From the NCBI GenBank assembly GCA_045538935.1, contig JAZQEI010000022.1, forward strand, positions 62,001 to 126,000: 64,000 nt of DNA. The letters run 5' to 3'. The stretch comes from RGIG3013 sp045538935. Its GTDB lineage: Bacteria; Bacillota; Clostridia; Oscillospirales; Acutalibacteraceae. The notes under the pieces were generated by a model. It made no database searches. It was not told the DNA's origin and was given only the letters and a program-made list of their open reading frames with translations. The position numbers and the translations under genes are program-made. This document shows positions 7,083 to 15,405 of the stretch, in pieces. Positions within the stretch are counted from its first letter, which is position 1; the number at the start of each line of letters is the position of its first letter.

Positions 7083-8975
7083 ATGAAAATAAAATTAACA
7101 CGTATATTATGCATAATGTTAACCTGCCTTATTTTATGCGGTATGTGTTCTTCGCTCGCATTTGCCGATAAATCACAAGACATTACCGTTCTTTTTACCC
7201 ACGATTTACACTCGCACTTTTTACCCGGTATTGATAACGACGGTAACGAGTACGGCGGTTATGCACGACTGGCCACCGCTATAAATGAGCAAAAAAATAA
7301 GCATCCCAATGCACTTTTGGTTGACGGTGGCGATTTTTCAATGGGCTCACTTTTCCAAACCGCATTTGCTACCTCAGCTACAGAACTTAGACTAATGGGC
7401 GCTATGGGGTACGATGTTACCACATTCGGTAACCACGAATTTGACTATTTGCCCAAAGGCCTTATGAATATGCTATCGGCCGCCAAAACAAGTGGCGATG
7501 TATTACCGCAAATAGTTGCTTCTAACTATGTACCAAAGCAAGATGATACCGAAATGATTAACGCTTTTAACGATTTTGGTGTTAAAGAATATGTAATAAT
7601 AGAGCGTGGCGGCATTTACTTTGCAGTATTTGGTATGTTCGGTATAGATTCTGACGACTGTGCTCCAAACTCTAACATGGAGTTTTTAGACCCCATAACC
7701 ACCGCACAAAAAACGGTTGATGCCGCTACAAAGTTTTGCAAAGATACATATTCGGCCGAGCCCGTAGTGGTTTGCCTATCTCACAGCGGCACAAGTAACG
7801 GCGAGGGCGAAGATTATGAGTTAGCTCTAGGTGTAAACGGTATAGATATTATAGTTTCTGGGCACACCCACACAACCTTAAACGAACCCATAAAGGTTAA
7901 TAACACCTTTATTGTATCGGCCGGTGAATATGCCACAAATTTAGGCGTTATATCGCTTACACCAAACGCCGATAACAGTTTTGATTTAAAAGATTATAAG
8001 CTTATTGCCATTAATAATTCTATAGCCCCCGACGAAAAAATCGCAAAACTTATTGAGGGTTATAAGAAAAATGTCGAGCAAGAATATCTTGCCCCCTACT
8101 CTCTTGGTTTTGATGAAATTTTAACCACCAATTCTTATGATTTTGACTCTGTAGACGATGTTTATGCCACCCAACACGAATCTACACTTTGCAATATTTT
8201 CTCCGATGCTTACAAGTGGTCGGTAGAAAAGGTAACGGGTGAAAATGTAGATATGGCTTTAACCGCTGCAGGTGTTATTAGAGATACTTTACCAAAAGGC
8301 GCTATAACGGTATCGGACGTATTTAGTGCGGCTTCTCTTGGTGTTGGCACAGAGGGTGAATTAGTTGCGGTATATTTAACCGGTCGCGACCTTAAAAATG
8401 CCCTAGAGGTTGATGCCTCGGTACAGCCTATTATGAAAGCGGCACAATTATTCTGCTCGGGTGTTGAATATTCGTTCAACACAAACCGTATGATATTTAA
8501 CAAGGTTGATTACGCTAAATTACGCAGAAGTGACGGCAGCTTAGAAGAGATTGACGATGACAAACTATATAAAATTGTTACCGGTATGTACTGCGGACAA
8601 ATGTTAGGCTCGGTAAAAGAAAAATCTTTTGGTCTTTTAGAAATAGTACCTCGCGACAAAAACGGTAATCCCATTGAAGCAGAAGACCTTGTAAAGTACG
8701 TTGTAAAAGATAAAAACGGCACACCCTTAAAAGAGTGGTACGCAATTTCTGACTACCTTAAAAATATGGGTGACAGCATAGATTCAAAATATGCCGCTAC
8801 TGACTCAAGAAAGGTTGTTTATTCTAGCCTTGCCCCTGCCGATATGTTAAGAAATGCAAATAAATTCACCTACATTTTAGTTGCACTTGTTTTAATTATA
8901 ATTTTAGTAATTATTTTAATTGTAACGGCGGTTATAAGAAAAATCAAAAAGAAAAAAACAAATAGCATAAATTAA
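7083..8975 (+). CDS. Surface-anchored 5'-nucleotidase / cyclic phosphodiesterase family protein
   Basis: A 630-aa exported metallophosphatase of the UshA/YfkN type. Seen: signal peptide 1-28 (cleavage after AFA), a calcineurin-like phosphoesterase domain with HDLHSH (40-45), DGGDFSMGS (81-89), GNHEFD (116-121) and GHTHTT near 260, a C-terminal 5'-nucleotidase domain (about 340-540) with AAGVIRDTLPKG, and a transmembrane anchor near 595-622 followed by a basic tail (RKIKKKK). It should hydrolyse extracellular nucleotides or related phosphoesters, releasing nucleosides and phosphate. It is a single-gene unit with its own promoter. Confidence 0.88.
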   Translation: MKIKLTRILCIMLTCLILCGMCSSLAFADKSQDITVLFTHDLHSHFLPGIDNDGNEYGGYARLATAINEQKNKHPNALLVDGGDFSMGSLFQTAFATSATELRLMGAMGYDVTTFGNHEFDYLPKGLMNMLSAAKTSGDVLPQIVASNYVPKQDDTEMINAFNDFGVKEYVIIERGGIYFAVFGMFGIDSDDCAPNSNMEFLDPITTAQKTVDAATKFCKDTYSAEPVVVCLSHSGTSNGEGEDYELALGVNGIDIIVSGHTHTTLNEPIKVNNTFIVSAGEYATNLGVISLTPNADNSFDLKDYKLIAINNSIAPDEKIAKLIEGYKKNVEQEYLAPYSLGFDEILTTNSYDFDSVDDVYATQHESTLCNIFSDAYKWSVEKVTGENVDMALTAAGVIRDTLPKGAITVSDVFSAASLGVGTEGELVAVYLTGRDLKNALEVDASVQPIMKAAQLFCSGVEYSFNTNRMIFNKVDYAKLRRSDGSLEEIDDDKLYKIVTGMYCGQMLGSVKEKSFGLLEIVPRDKNGNPIEAEDLVKYVVKDKNGTPLKEWYAISDYLKNMGDSIDSKYAATDSRKVVYSSLAPADMLRNANKFTYILVALVLIIILVIILIVTAVIRKIKKKKTNSIN

Positions 8976-8983
8976 ATAAAAAG

Positions 8984-9021
8984 ACATCTCTTGGGTACAA
9001 TATACTCAGGAGATGTTTTTT
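8984..9021 (+). terminator. Terminator-like hairpin overlapping the next gene's ribosome site
   Basis: A 10-bp stem, ACATCTCTTG (8984-8993) against CAGGAGATGT (9007-9016) with one G-T pair, runs into TTTTTTT. It can end the 5'-nucleotidase transcript, but the right arm holds the AGGAG of the DUF2383 gene, so the same hairpin would hide that ribosome site. Confidence 0.7.
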
Positions 9022-9456
9022 ATGATTGAACAAGATACTATAAAACTGCTCAGAGAATGCGATGCAGGCATAAAAATGGGCGTAAAATCTATTGACGATG
9101 TTGTAGATAGAGTCAAGTCCGACGAATTTAGAAAACTGCTTGTAAACTGCAAAAAGGAACACGAAGAATTAGACCATGATTTGCAGGCAGCGCTCACACG
9201 TTTTAAGGACGACGGCAAAGAGCCAAACCCTATGGCAAAGGGAATGTCTAAAATGAAGACCGAAATGAAAATTGCAATGGACTCATCTGATGCTACAATA
9301 GCCGACTTAATGACCGACGGTTGTAATATGGGCGTAAAGTCTTTAAACCGCTATTTAAACCAGTACGAAGCGGCCGACGAGCACGCTAAAGACATTACCA
9401 AGCGACTTATAAATCTAGAAGAACAACTTGCAATAGATATAAGAAAATATTTATAA
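9022..9456 (+). CDS. DUF2383 ferritin-like helical-bundle protein
   Basis: A 144-aa all-helical protein beginning MIEQDTIKLLRECDAG. Repeated CDAGIKMGVKSI and CNMGVKSLNRYL segments and an EHEELDHDL motif match the DUF2383/PA2169 four-helix family, a ferritin-like fold of unknown role sometimes linked to stress. I use the ATG at 9022, not the one at 9013, because AGGAG at 9009-9013 is then nine bases away. The AGGAG lies in the arm of a terminator-like hairpin. A strong terminator follows the stop codon. Confidence 0.75.
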   Translation: MIEQDTIKLLRECDAGIKMGVKSIDDVVDRVKSDEFRKLLVNCKKEHEELDHDLQAALTRFKDDGKEPNPMAKGMSKMKTEMKIAMDSSDATIADLMTDGCNMGVKSLNRYLNQYEAADEHAKDITKRLINLEEQLAIDIRKYL

Positions 9457-9461
9457 AAGCA

Positions 9462-9487
9462 AAACCGCTCTTTCGAGCGGTTTTTGT
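9462..9487 (+). terminator. Terminator of the DUF2383 gene
   Basis: AAACCGCTC (9462-9470) pairs with GAGCGGTTT (9475-9483) around TTTC, followed by TTTTT. Classic intrinsic terminator. Confidence 0.9.
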
Positions 9488-9589
9488 AACGTATATTTTA
9501 ATAGGTTGCACATCAGCCTCACCTCTTATAAAAAATTATACAGTTTAAATAAAATTTAGTCAATCAAATAAAATCTACTTATACGCGAC

Positions 9590-9617
9590 TTGAAAAATTT
9601 TAAAAATAAAATATAAT
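9590..9617 (+). promoter_or_regulatory. Promoter of the TtcA-like gene
   Basis: -35 TTGAAA (9590-9595), 16-base spacer, -10 TATAAT (9612-9617), 28 bases before the ATG. Confidence 0.7.
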
Positions 9618-9645
9618 ATACTTGTAAAACACCTAGGAGAAAAGT

Positions 9646-10467
9646 ATGGAACGTTACAAAGAAATTGAGCGCAGCATAATAAAGACCTTTCGTAAACCCA
9701 TTTGGAACAACTTTGTGGGTGCGGTAAAGGAATACTCTTTAATAAACGAGGGCGATGTAATAGCCGTTTGTATTTCGGGCGGTAAAGACAGTATGATACT
9801 TGCCAAATGTATTGAAGAGTTGGCCAAACACAGTGAGGTTAAATTTACCGCAAAATACATAGTTATGGACCCCGGTTATGCGCCTGAAAATTTAGCGCTT
9901 ATAAAAGAAAATTTAAAGACCTTAAATATTAATGCCGAAATTTTTGAGAGCAATATTTTCGATGTTACTGTAAATGCCGGTGGCTCACCATGTTATTTGT
10001 GTGCAAGAATGCGCAGAGGCTGTTTATACGGCAAAGCAAAAGAACTTGGCTGCAACAAAATAGCTTTAGGGCATCATTTTGACGATATGATAGAAACTTT
10101 ACTTATGAGCATGATGTACTCGGCCGAAATAAAAACCATGATGCCAAAACTTAAATCTACCAACTTTGAGGGGTTAGAGCTTATTAGACCTCTTTATAAA
10201 GTAAAAGAACATGATATTATACGTTGGGCAAATTATAACTCACTGACCTTTTTACAATGTGCTTGCAAGTTTACTAAAGAAAGTGAACACCATGAAGAAA
10301 AATCTAAGCGCAAAGAGATAAAGCAGCTTATTAAAGATTTAAAAAAGGTTAACCCCGATGTTGATAAAAATCTGTTTAAAAGCATACACAACGTAAACCT
10401 TTCAACCATTGTTGGTTGGCGTGAGGGCGATAATCAAGAGTCTCATTTGTTTACCGAAAACTATTAA
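9646..10467 (+). CDS. TtcA/TtuA-family tRNA thiolation-type ATP-pyrophosphatase
   Basis: A 273-aa PP-loop protein. The SGGKDSM loop (about 45-51) binds ATP, and CYLC (near 117-120) plus CAC (near 205) are placed like the cysteines that hold the [4Fe-4S] cluster in TtcA, which 2-thiolates C32 in tRNA. GHHFDD is the second nucleotide-side motif of the family. Within this COG0037 group the exact tRNA position is not predictable, so I give no symbol. An AGGAGAA site precedes the ATG, and the gene stands alone between a good promoter and a bidirectional terminator. Confidence 0.75.
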   Translation: MERYKEIERSIIKTFRKPIWNNFVGAVKEYSLINEGDVIAVCISGGKDSMILAKCIEELAKHSEVKFTAKYIVMDPGYAPENLALIKENLKTLNINAEIFESNIFDVTVNAGGSPCYLCARMRRGCLYGKAKELGCNKIALGHHFDDMIETLLMSMMYSAEIKTMMPKLKSTNFEGLELIRPLYKVKEHDIIRWANYNSLTFLQCACKFTKESEHHEEKSKRKEIKQLIKDLKKVNPDVDKNLFKSIHNVNLSTIVGWREGDNQESHLFTENY

Positions 10468-10470
10468 AAA

Positions 10471-10505
10471 AACAAGGAGAGAAACCATTCGTTTCTCTCC
10501 TTGTT
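10471..10505. terminator. Bidirectional terminator between the TtcA-like gene and carD
   Basis: A perfect 15-bp stem (10471-10485 with 10491-10505, 5-base loop) flanked by A-runs on the left and TTTTATTTTT on the right, so it can work on both strands for the two convergent genes. Confidence 0.9.
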
Positions 10506-11010
10506 TTATTTTTTGTCTATTTCTATCTTTTTTGTTATAAACGGTACCACCTGATTTGGCTCTATTTTAAGCACAAAGGCAAATTCTTCATACAAAAGTT
10601 TTTCGGCATCATCCATAAATCTTTGGTCTGCTATATGTAGTTTTTTTCCGCTCTTTTGTTGCTCTTCACGCTTTAAATAAAGCGTTTTTACAAGGGCTAC
10701 AAGCTCGGCTCGGTCACCATTTTTAATTATTTGAGCAAAGTTTTCTTTGCGCTGAACTTCATTTTCTATCCATAAATTATTAGTATCGGGAATAGAATTT
10801 ATAAGCTCATACACCTGTTTTGCCGATAAAATTTTACGCATTTTGTTTTCGCACTTACCTACCGGAGCAAATATTACAGAATTTTTGTCATATATTGGGC
10901 GAATAACATAATACTGTTTAGCTTCTCCTTTGAATTTTTCGGTTTTTTATGTCATCAATTACGCATGCGCCCGTAGTGCCGTATATAATATTATCTAATA
11001 CCTTAAACAT
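10506..11010 (-). pseudogene. carD: CarD-family regulator with a +1 frameshift
   Basis: From the ATG at 11010 the frame reads MFKVLDNIIYGTTGACVID, a CarD N-terminus, then reaches a stop after 30 codons. The next frame continues exactly where the family would, TEKFKGEAKQYYVIRPIYD then SVIFAPVG, and runs through to the intact CarD C-terminal domain (MRKILSAKQVYELI onwards) ending at 10506. The switch falls at a run of six A on the coding strand (10948-10943). With five A the product is a normal 167-aa CarD, the RNA-polymerase-binding factor that stabilises open complexes. Either the gene is broken or phase-varied, or this is a sequencing error. Confidence 0.85.
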
Positions 11011-11110
11011 TCATTTTCGCCCCCAAAAGATAAGCTTCATAACTATGTAATAATTGTAACATATATTTTCTTTAAATGTCATACACCAAAATGACAAAAT
11101 TGCCGCTTAT

Positions 11111-11133
11111 ATTTTTGTGAAAATCACAAAAAT
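11111..11133. promoter_or_regulatory. Perfect inverted repeat upstream of the TIM-barrel gene
   Basis: ATTTTTGTGA, three A, then TCACAAAAAT: a perfect 10-bp palindrome ending 12 bases before the -35 at 11146. It resembles a Rex- or Crp-like half-site pair but with a 3-base rather than 6-base gap, so the regulator is unclear. It also lies upstream of carD on the other strand. Confidence 0.5.
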
Positions 11134-11145
11134 AGCCAAATAACG

Positions 11146-11173
11146 TTGACTTAGCGACATTTTGTGCTATATT
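11146..11173 (+). promoter_or_regulatory. Promoter of the TIM-barrel isomerase gene
   Basis: -35 TTGACT (11146-11151), 16-base spacer, extended -10 TGCTATATT (TATATT at 11168-11173). Transcription would begin near 11180, so the coding start must be the ATG at 11204. Confidence 0.7.
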
Positions 11174-11203
11174 TTAAGTATACTGTATTTGGAGGCGTAT
11201 TTT

Positions 11204-12070
11204 ATGTACACATCTACTTCTATTGAATTTGTATCCGCACGCAAAATGACCCATATTGACGGCATTAAACTGGTAAAAGACGCAGGCTTTACCGCTTATG
11301 ATATGTCGTTTACCGATATGCTTTTTTCTAACAACAGCCGTTTTGACGATGATGATTATTTAGAATATGCAAAATCGGTAAGAAAGTATGCCGACAGTAT
11401 TAATATTGTTTGCAACCAGGCCCATGCGCCGTTTCATTCAAGCACGGGAGATGCGGAAAGAGATGCCGTTATTTACAAAAAAATAGTCCGTTCTATAGAA
11501 TGTGCTGCTATTCTTGGCGCTAAAAATATAATAGTTCACCCAAAACAGCACCTAAGATATTTAGGCAATGAACAAGTCTTAAAAGAAATGAATCTAGAGT
11601 TTTACACCGAACTTGCCAAAATAGCCGAAAAGTGCGGAATTTGTGTTGCTGTTGAAAACATGTGGCAAACTGAAAATAACAGAATTTGGCATAGCACCTG
11701 CTCTAGACCGCAAGAATTTTGTGAATATGTTGATATGGTAAACCATAAAAATATTGTCGCTTGTTTAGATATTGGTCACGTATCATTAGTAGATGAAGAT
11801 ATCCCTAATATGATAAAAGCATTAGGCAGCAGAATAAAATGCTTACACGTGCACGACACCGACTTAATTCACGATTCGCACACCCTACCTTTTTATGGCA
11901 AGATTGATTATAATGCTGTATGTAATGCTTTAAAAGAAATAGGCTATAGTGGCGATATCACACTAGAGGCCAATAATTTTATAAATAATTTGCCTGCCTC
12001 TATTTTACCCGCCGGTCTTAAGGTTATGGCCGAGGTTGCCGAGCATATAAGACAAAAGGTTTTAAACTAA
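11204..12070 (+). CDS. Sugar phosphate isomerase/epimerase-like TIM-barrel protein
   Basis: A 288-aa protein of the xylose-isomerase-like/AP-endonuclease-2 superfamily. Seen: NQAHAPFHSS, IIVHPKQ, the metal-ligand VENMW, CLDIGHV, LHVHDTD and TLEANNF, in the order of the family's metal site (Glu, Asp-His, His, Glu). Such proteins isomerise or epimerise sugars or sugar phosphates; the substrate cannot be told. An upstream reading is excluded by the promoter, and GGAGGCG precedes the chosen ATG. The gene is monocistronic. Confidence 0.75.
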   Translation: MYTSTSIEFVSARKMTHIDGIKLVKDAGFTAYDMSFTDMLFSNNSRFDDDDYLEYAKSVRKYADSINIVCNQAHAPFHSSTGDAERDAVIYKKIVRSIECAAILGAKNIIVHPKQHLRYLGNEQVLKEMNLEFYTELAKIAEKCGICVAVENMWQTENNRIWHSTCSRPQEFCEYVDMVNHKNIVACLDIGHVSLVDEDIPNMIKALGSRIKCLHVHDTDLIHDSHTLPFYGKIDYNAVCNALKEIGYSGDITLEANNFINNLPASILPAGLKVMAEVAEHIRQKVLN

Positions 12071-12082
12071 ATAAATAACAAT

Positions 12083-12112
12083 AGCACCCAACCACTAGGT
12101 TGGGTGCTTTGT
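12083..12112. terminator. Terminator between the isomerase gene and acpP
   Basis: AGCACCCAACC (12083-12093) pairs with GGTTGGGTGCT (12098-12108) around a 4-base loop, followed by TTGTTT. It serves the plus gene and may also end acpP. Confidence 0.85.
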
Positions 12113-12122
12113 TTAATGTGAA

Positions 12123-12353
12123 TTAGTCTTGTTTTTCTTGAATATAGTCTACAATGTTTCCAACTGTCTGAAGATTTGCGGCATCTTCATCAGAAATTTC
12201 TATACCGTATTCATCTTCTAATGCCATAAGCATTTCTACTATATCAATACTGTCGGCTCTTAAATCATCAATTATCTTTGTATCCATTGTTATTGTGTCG
12301 GCATCTACATCTAGTTGGGTTGCCAACATGTTTTTTACTGCATCAAAAATCAT
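12123..12353 (-). CDS. acpP: Acyl carrier protein
   Basis: A 76-aa acidic helical protein, the usual ACP size. The phosphopantetheine attachment serine is S35 in RADSIDIVEML, and helix III ends in DYIQEKQD. It carries growing acyl chains on a 4'-phosphopantetheine arm in fatty-acid synthesis. The start is the ATG at 12353 after AAAGGAGAATATT; longer readings have no ribosome site. It is not next to other fab genes here, so a specialised ACP is possible, although the motif is the ordinary AcpP one. Confidence 0.88.
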   Translation of the reverse strand: MIFDAVKNMLATQLDVDADTITMDTKIIDDLRADSIDIVEMLMALEDEYGIEISDEDAANLQTVGNIVDYIQEKQD

Positions 12354-12537
12354 AATATTCTCCTTTAATATTAAGCGCACAAACGCCAAAATAAAATATA
12401 GACATAAAGCCCCACTTATGATAAAATATGTTATATATTACCATATATACCTAGTGGCAAAACTCTCTTTTACTTATAATATTTACTATGGGGCGGTTTG
12501 TCAATACTTTTTTATTTTTTTCGTTAGGACTGATTTT

Positions 12538-13359
12538 ATGAATTGTTGTGTTATAGGGCATCCAATAGGGCACTCTTTGTCTCCATTTATACATAACGAA
12601 CTTTTTAAAATTTCTAATATTGATTGCTCTTACATTACTTTAGATATTGCTCCCGAAAATTTAAAAGATAGCATTAATCACTTAAAAACTTTTGACTGTA
12701 TTAACGTAACCATTCCGCACAAAAGCGCAATTTTACCATTTATTGATGTATTAGATGAAAACGCTAAACAAATAGGTGCAATAAACGTAATTAAAAACCA
12801 CAACAGCGCATTTTACGGCTACAATACCGATGGTTACGGCTTTTATGAGGCGCTAAAGTCAGAGTCTATTGCACTAAAGGGTAAGGTTCTGCTTTTGGGC
12901 TATGGCGGTGCCGCTTTGGCAATAGCGCATAAACTACTGCAAAACGGTTGCTTGCTTACCGTTGGAGTAACCGATTTACAAAACCAAAGAGCTATAGATT
13001 TTTGCAACACACTCAAAAAAATATATCACTGTGATATTAATATGGAGCTTATTAAAAAAATAGACGCCCAGTTTGATTTAATCGTTAACGCCACCCCTGT
13101 AGGAATGTATCCGAACTGCAACGACTGTATTTTAAATGACGAGCAAATTTCTAAAGCTAAAGCCATTTACGATGCAGTTTACAATCCTATTGATACACTT
13201 CTTGTAAAAAAGGCTAAAGCCCTTAACATAAAGGCTATTAGCGGTATGAGTATGCTTGTTTTCCAAGCGACAAAAGCTCATAATATTTGGTACGGCGGCG
13301 AATTTAATTTAGAACAAATAAATAAAATTTGTAATGAAGCGACCAGTAAATTAAAGTAA
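12538..13359 (+). CDS. aroE: Shikimate dehydrogenase
   Basis: A 273-aa NADP-dependent enzyme reducing 3-dehydroshikimate to shikimate. The N-terminal substrate motif GHPIGHSLSP, the catalytic lysine in NVTIPHKS, the aspartate in GYNTDGYGF, the Rossmann loop GYGGAALA and NATPVGMYPN are all present. The ATG at 12538 is chosen because AGGA lies nine bases before it and the family starts here; upstream in-frame sequence is AT-rich and has no ribosome site. aroK follows after 10 bases, so both act in the chorismate pathway. Confidence 0.93.
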   Translation: MNCCVIGHPIGHSLSPFIHNELFKISNIDCSYITLDIAPENLKDSINHLKTFDCINVTIPHKSAILPFIDVLDENAKQIGAINVIKNHNSAFYGYNTDGYGFYEALKSESIALKGKVLLLGYGGAALAIAHKLLQNGCLLTVGVTDLQNQRAIDFCNTLKKIYHCDINMELIKKIDAQFDLIVNATPVGMYPNCNDCILNDEQISKAKAIYDAVYNPIDTLLVKKAKALNIKAISGMSMLVFQATKAHNIWYGGEFNLEQINKICNEATSKLK

Positions 13360-13369
13360 GGAAAGAAAA

Positions 13370-13876
13370 ATGAAAAATATAATTTTATGCGGCTTTATGG
13401 GCAGTGGTAAAACAACCATAGGAAAAAAACTGGCAACTGCTCTTAATATGCGGTTTGTAGATACCGATTCTTTGCTTGAAAAGCAAGAAAATATGAGCAT
13501 ACCCGAAATTTTTGCACAACACGGTGAAACCTATTTTAGAACAAAAGAAGCAGAACTTTGCCAGTATTTAAGCGAGCTTAACAACACAGTAATTGCAACA
13601 GGTGGCGGCTTTGCAGTAAACGATGCTGTTATACCGCAAATAAACAAGCTTGGCACGGTAGTTTATCTTGATGTTTCTGACAAAACTGTTTTAAAAAGGG
13701 TTTTTGCCGACCCTAACCGCCCACTAGTTGCTAACAAAAGCGCCCAAGAAATTATAACCCTTTATAATAGCAGAAAGAAAAAATATTCTGCAGTAGCAGA
13801 CATAACTGTAAACGGTGAATTATCTAAAAAGCAGGTAGCACAAAGTATAATAAACCATATCAAATTGTTAAAGTAA
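13370..13876 (+). CDS. aroK: Shikimate kinase
   Basis: A 168-aa P-loop kinase phosphorylating shikimate at the 3-OH. Seen: Walker A GFMGSGKTT (8-16), the shikimate-binding DTD near 32-34, ATGGGF near 76-81 and the adenine/lid region ADPNRPLV. Length and motif order are normal. It follows aroE by 10 bases with an AGGAAAG ribosome site and precedes proS by about 55 bases, so all three may be cotranscribed. Confidence 0.93.
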   Translation: MKNIILCGFMGSGKTTIGKKLATALNMRFVDTDSLLEKQENMSIPEIFAQHGETYFRTKEAELCQYLSELNNTVIATGGGFAVNDAVIPQINKLGTVVYLDVSDKTVLKRVFADPNRPLVANKSAQEIITLYNSRKKKYSAVADITVNGELSKKQVAQSIINHIKLLK

Positions 13877-13932
13877 AAGATTATACTTGAAAAATAGTAA
13901 GATATATAATAAAATACCTTAAGGTGATAAAA

Positions 13933-15366
13933 ATGGCTAATGAAAAAATGGTAAAAAGCATAACTTCGCGTGACGAAGATTTTGCAAAATGGTATACCGA
14001 CGTTGTTATTAAAGCAGAGCTTATAGATTATTCGTCTGTTAAGGGCTGTATGATTATAAGGCCCTATGGCTATGCTATTTGGGAGAATATTCAAAGCATA
14101 CTAAACGGCATGTTTAAAGAAACAGGCCACCAAAATGTTTATATGCCTATGTTTATTCCTGAGAGTCTTTTACAAAAAGAAAAAGACCACGTAGAAGGCT
14201 TTGCTCCAGAGGTTGCTTGGGTAACACACGGCGGAAGTGAAAAGTTAGAGGAGCGTATGTGTGTACGCCCAACATCCGAAACACTTTTCTGTGACCACTA
14301 TGCAAATATAATTCATTCTTACCGTGACCTACCAAAGCTATATAATCAATGGTGCTCGGTTGTTCGTTGGGAAAAAACTACGCGTCCGTTCTTGCGTTCA
14401 AGAGAATTCTTATGGCAAGAAGGTCATACAATTCACGCAACCGCCGAAGAGGCCGAAAAAGAAACAATACAAATGCTCAATGTTTACGCAGACTTTTGCG
14501 AAAAGTATTTAGCAATGCCTGTTGTAAAAGGTATAAAAACCGAAAAAGAGCGTTTTGCAGGCGCCGAAGCTACATATACTATTGAAGCACTTATGCACGA
14601 CGGCAAGGCACTTCAAAGCGGTACATCTCACTACTTTGGCGACGGTTTTGCAAGAGCCTTTGATATTCAATTTACCGATAAGGATAATAAACAAAGCTAT
14701 CCTCACCAAACTTCTTGGGGCGTAACCACACGTCTTATAGGCGCTATTATTATGACCCACGGTGACGATAACGGTTTAGTTTTACCCCCTCAAATTGCAC
14801 CTACTCAGGTTGAGATTATTCCTATTGCATCTCACAAAGAGGGCGTAACCGACAAGGCAACCGAAATTTATAACCGTCTTAAGAATGTTTGCAGAGCAGA
14901 CATAGATTTATCTGACCAATCTCCCGGTTGGAAATTTGCCGAGTACGAAATGAAGGGCGTACCTGTAAGAATTGAAATTGGTCCTAAGGATATTGAAAAT
15001 AACCAGTGTGTTGCCGTTTGCCGCGACAACCGTCAGAAATACTTTATAAGTCTTGACGAAATTGAAACACGTATTCCCGAAATTTTAGCCGAGGTTCAGC
15101 AACGTCTTTACGACAGCGCATTAGAAAACCGCACAAGCAAAACCTACGATGCTAAAACTATGGACGAAATTATTGAGATTGCCGATACTAAACCCGGCTT
15201 TATAAGAGCTATGTGGTGCGGCAGCAGAGAATGCGAAGATATGTTAAAAGAAAAAGCCGGTATCTCCTCGCGTTGTTTACCTTTTGAGCAACACGCAATC
15301 TCAGACACATGCGTATGCTGTGGCAAAAAAACCAACAAAATGGTTTACTGGGGCAAGGCATATTAA
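13933..15366 (+). CDS. proS: Prolyl-tRNA synthetase, eukaryote/archaeal type
   Basis: A 477-aa class II synthetase of the short form without the INS editing insertion. Class II motif 2 is seen at RWEKTTRPFLRSREFLWQEG and motif 3 at TRLIGAIIMTHGDDNGLVLP; the C-terminal zinc-type domain ends CVCCGKKTNKMVYWGKAY, with the terminal Tyr typical of the eukaryote/archaeal type. It charges tRNA-Pro with proline. The ATG at 13933 follows AAGGTGA by four bases; an in-frame GTG at 13924 sits inside that site and is rejected. A strong terminator follows. Confidence 0.95.
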   Translation: MANEKMVKSITSRDEDFAKWYTDVVIKAELIDYSSVKGCMIIRPYGYAIWENIQSILNGMFKETGHQNVYMPMFIPESLLQKEKDHVEGFAPEVAWVTHGGSEKLEERMCVRPTSETLFCDHYANIIHSYRDLPKLYNQWCSVVRWEKTTRPFLRSREFLWQEGHTIHATAEEAEKETIQMLNVYADFCEKYLAMPVVKGIKTEKERFAGAEATYTIEALMHDGKALQSGTSHYFGDGFARAFDIQFTDKDNKQSYPHQTSWGVTTRLIGAIIMTHGDDNGLVLPPQIAPTQVEIIPIASHKEGVTDKATEIYNRLKNVCRADIDLSDQSPGWKFAEYEMKGVPVRIEIGPKDIENNQCVAVCRDNRQKYFISLDEIETRIPEILAEVQQRLYDSALENRTSKTYDAKTMDEIIEIADTKPGFIRAMWCGSRECEDMLKEKAGISSRCLPFEQHAISDTCVCCGKKTNKMVYWGKAY

Positions 15367-15373
15367 TAGTAAA

Positions 15374-15405
15374 AAACACCGTTGTTTAACAACGGTGTTT
15401 TTGTT
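15374..15405. terminator. Bidirectional terminator after proS
   Basis: AAACACCGTTG (15374-15384) pairs with CAACGGTGTTT (15390-15400), followed by TTGTTTTATT; A-rich on the other side. It separates proS from the convergent nitroreductase gene. Confidence 0.88.

Noticed and set aside
11111..11133. Canonical Rex or Crp site
   Set aside because: The half-sites fit but the gap is 3 rather than 6 bases, so I report only a palindrome.
12295..12537. Long N-terminal extension of AroE
   Set aside because: It overlaps acpP on the other strand and lacks a ribosome site; the AroE motif begins right after the ATG at 12538.
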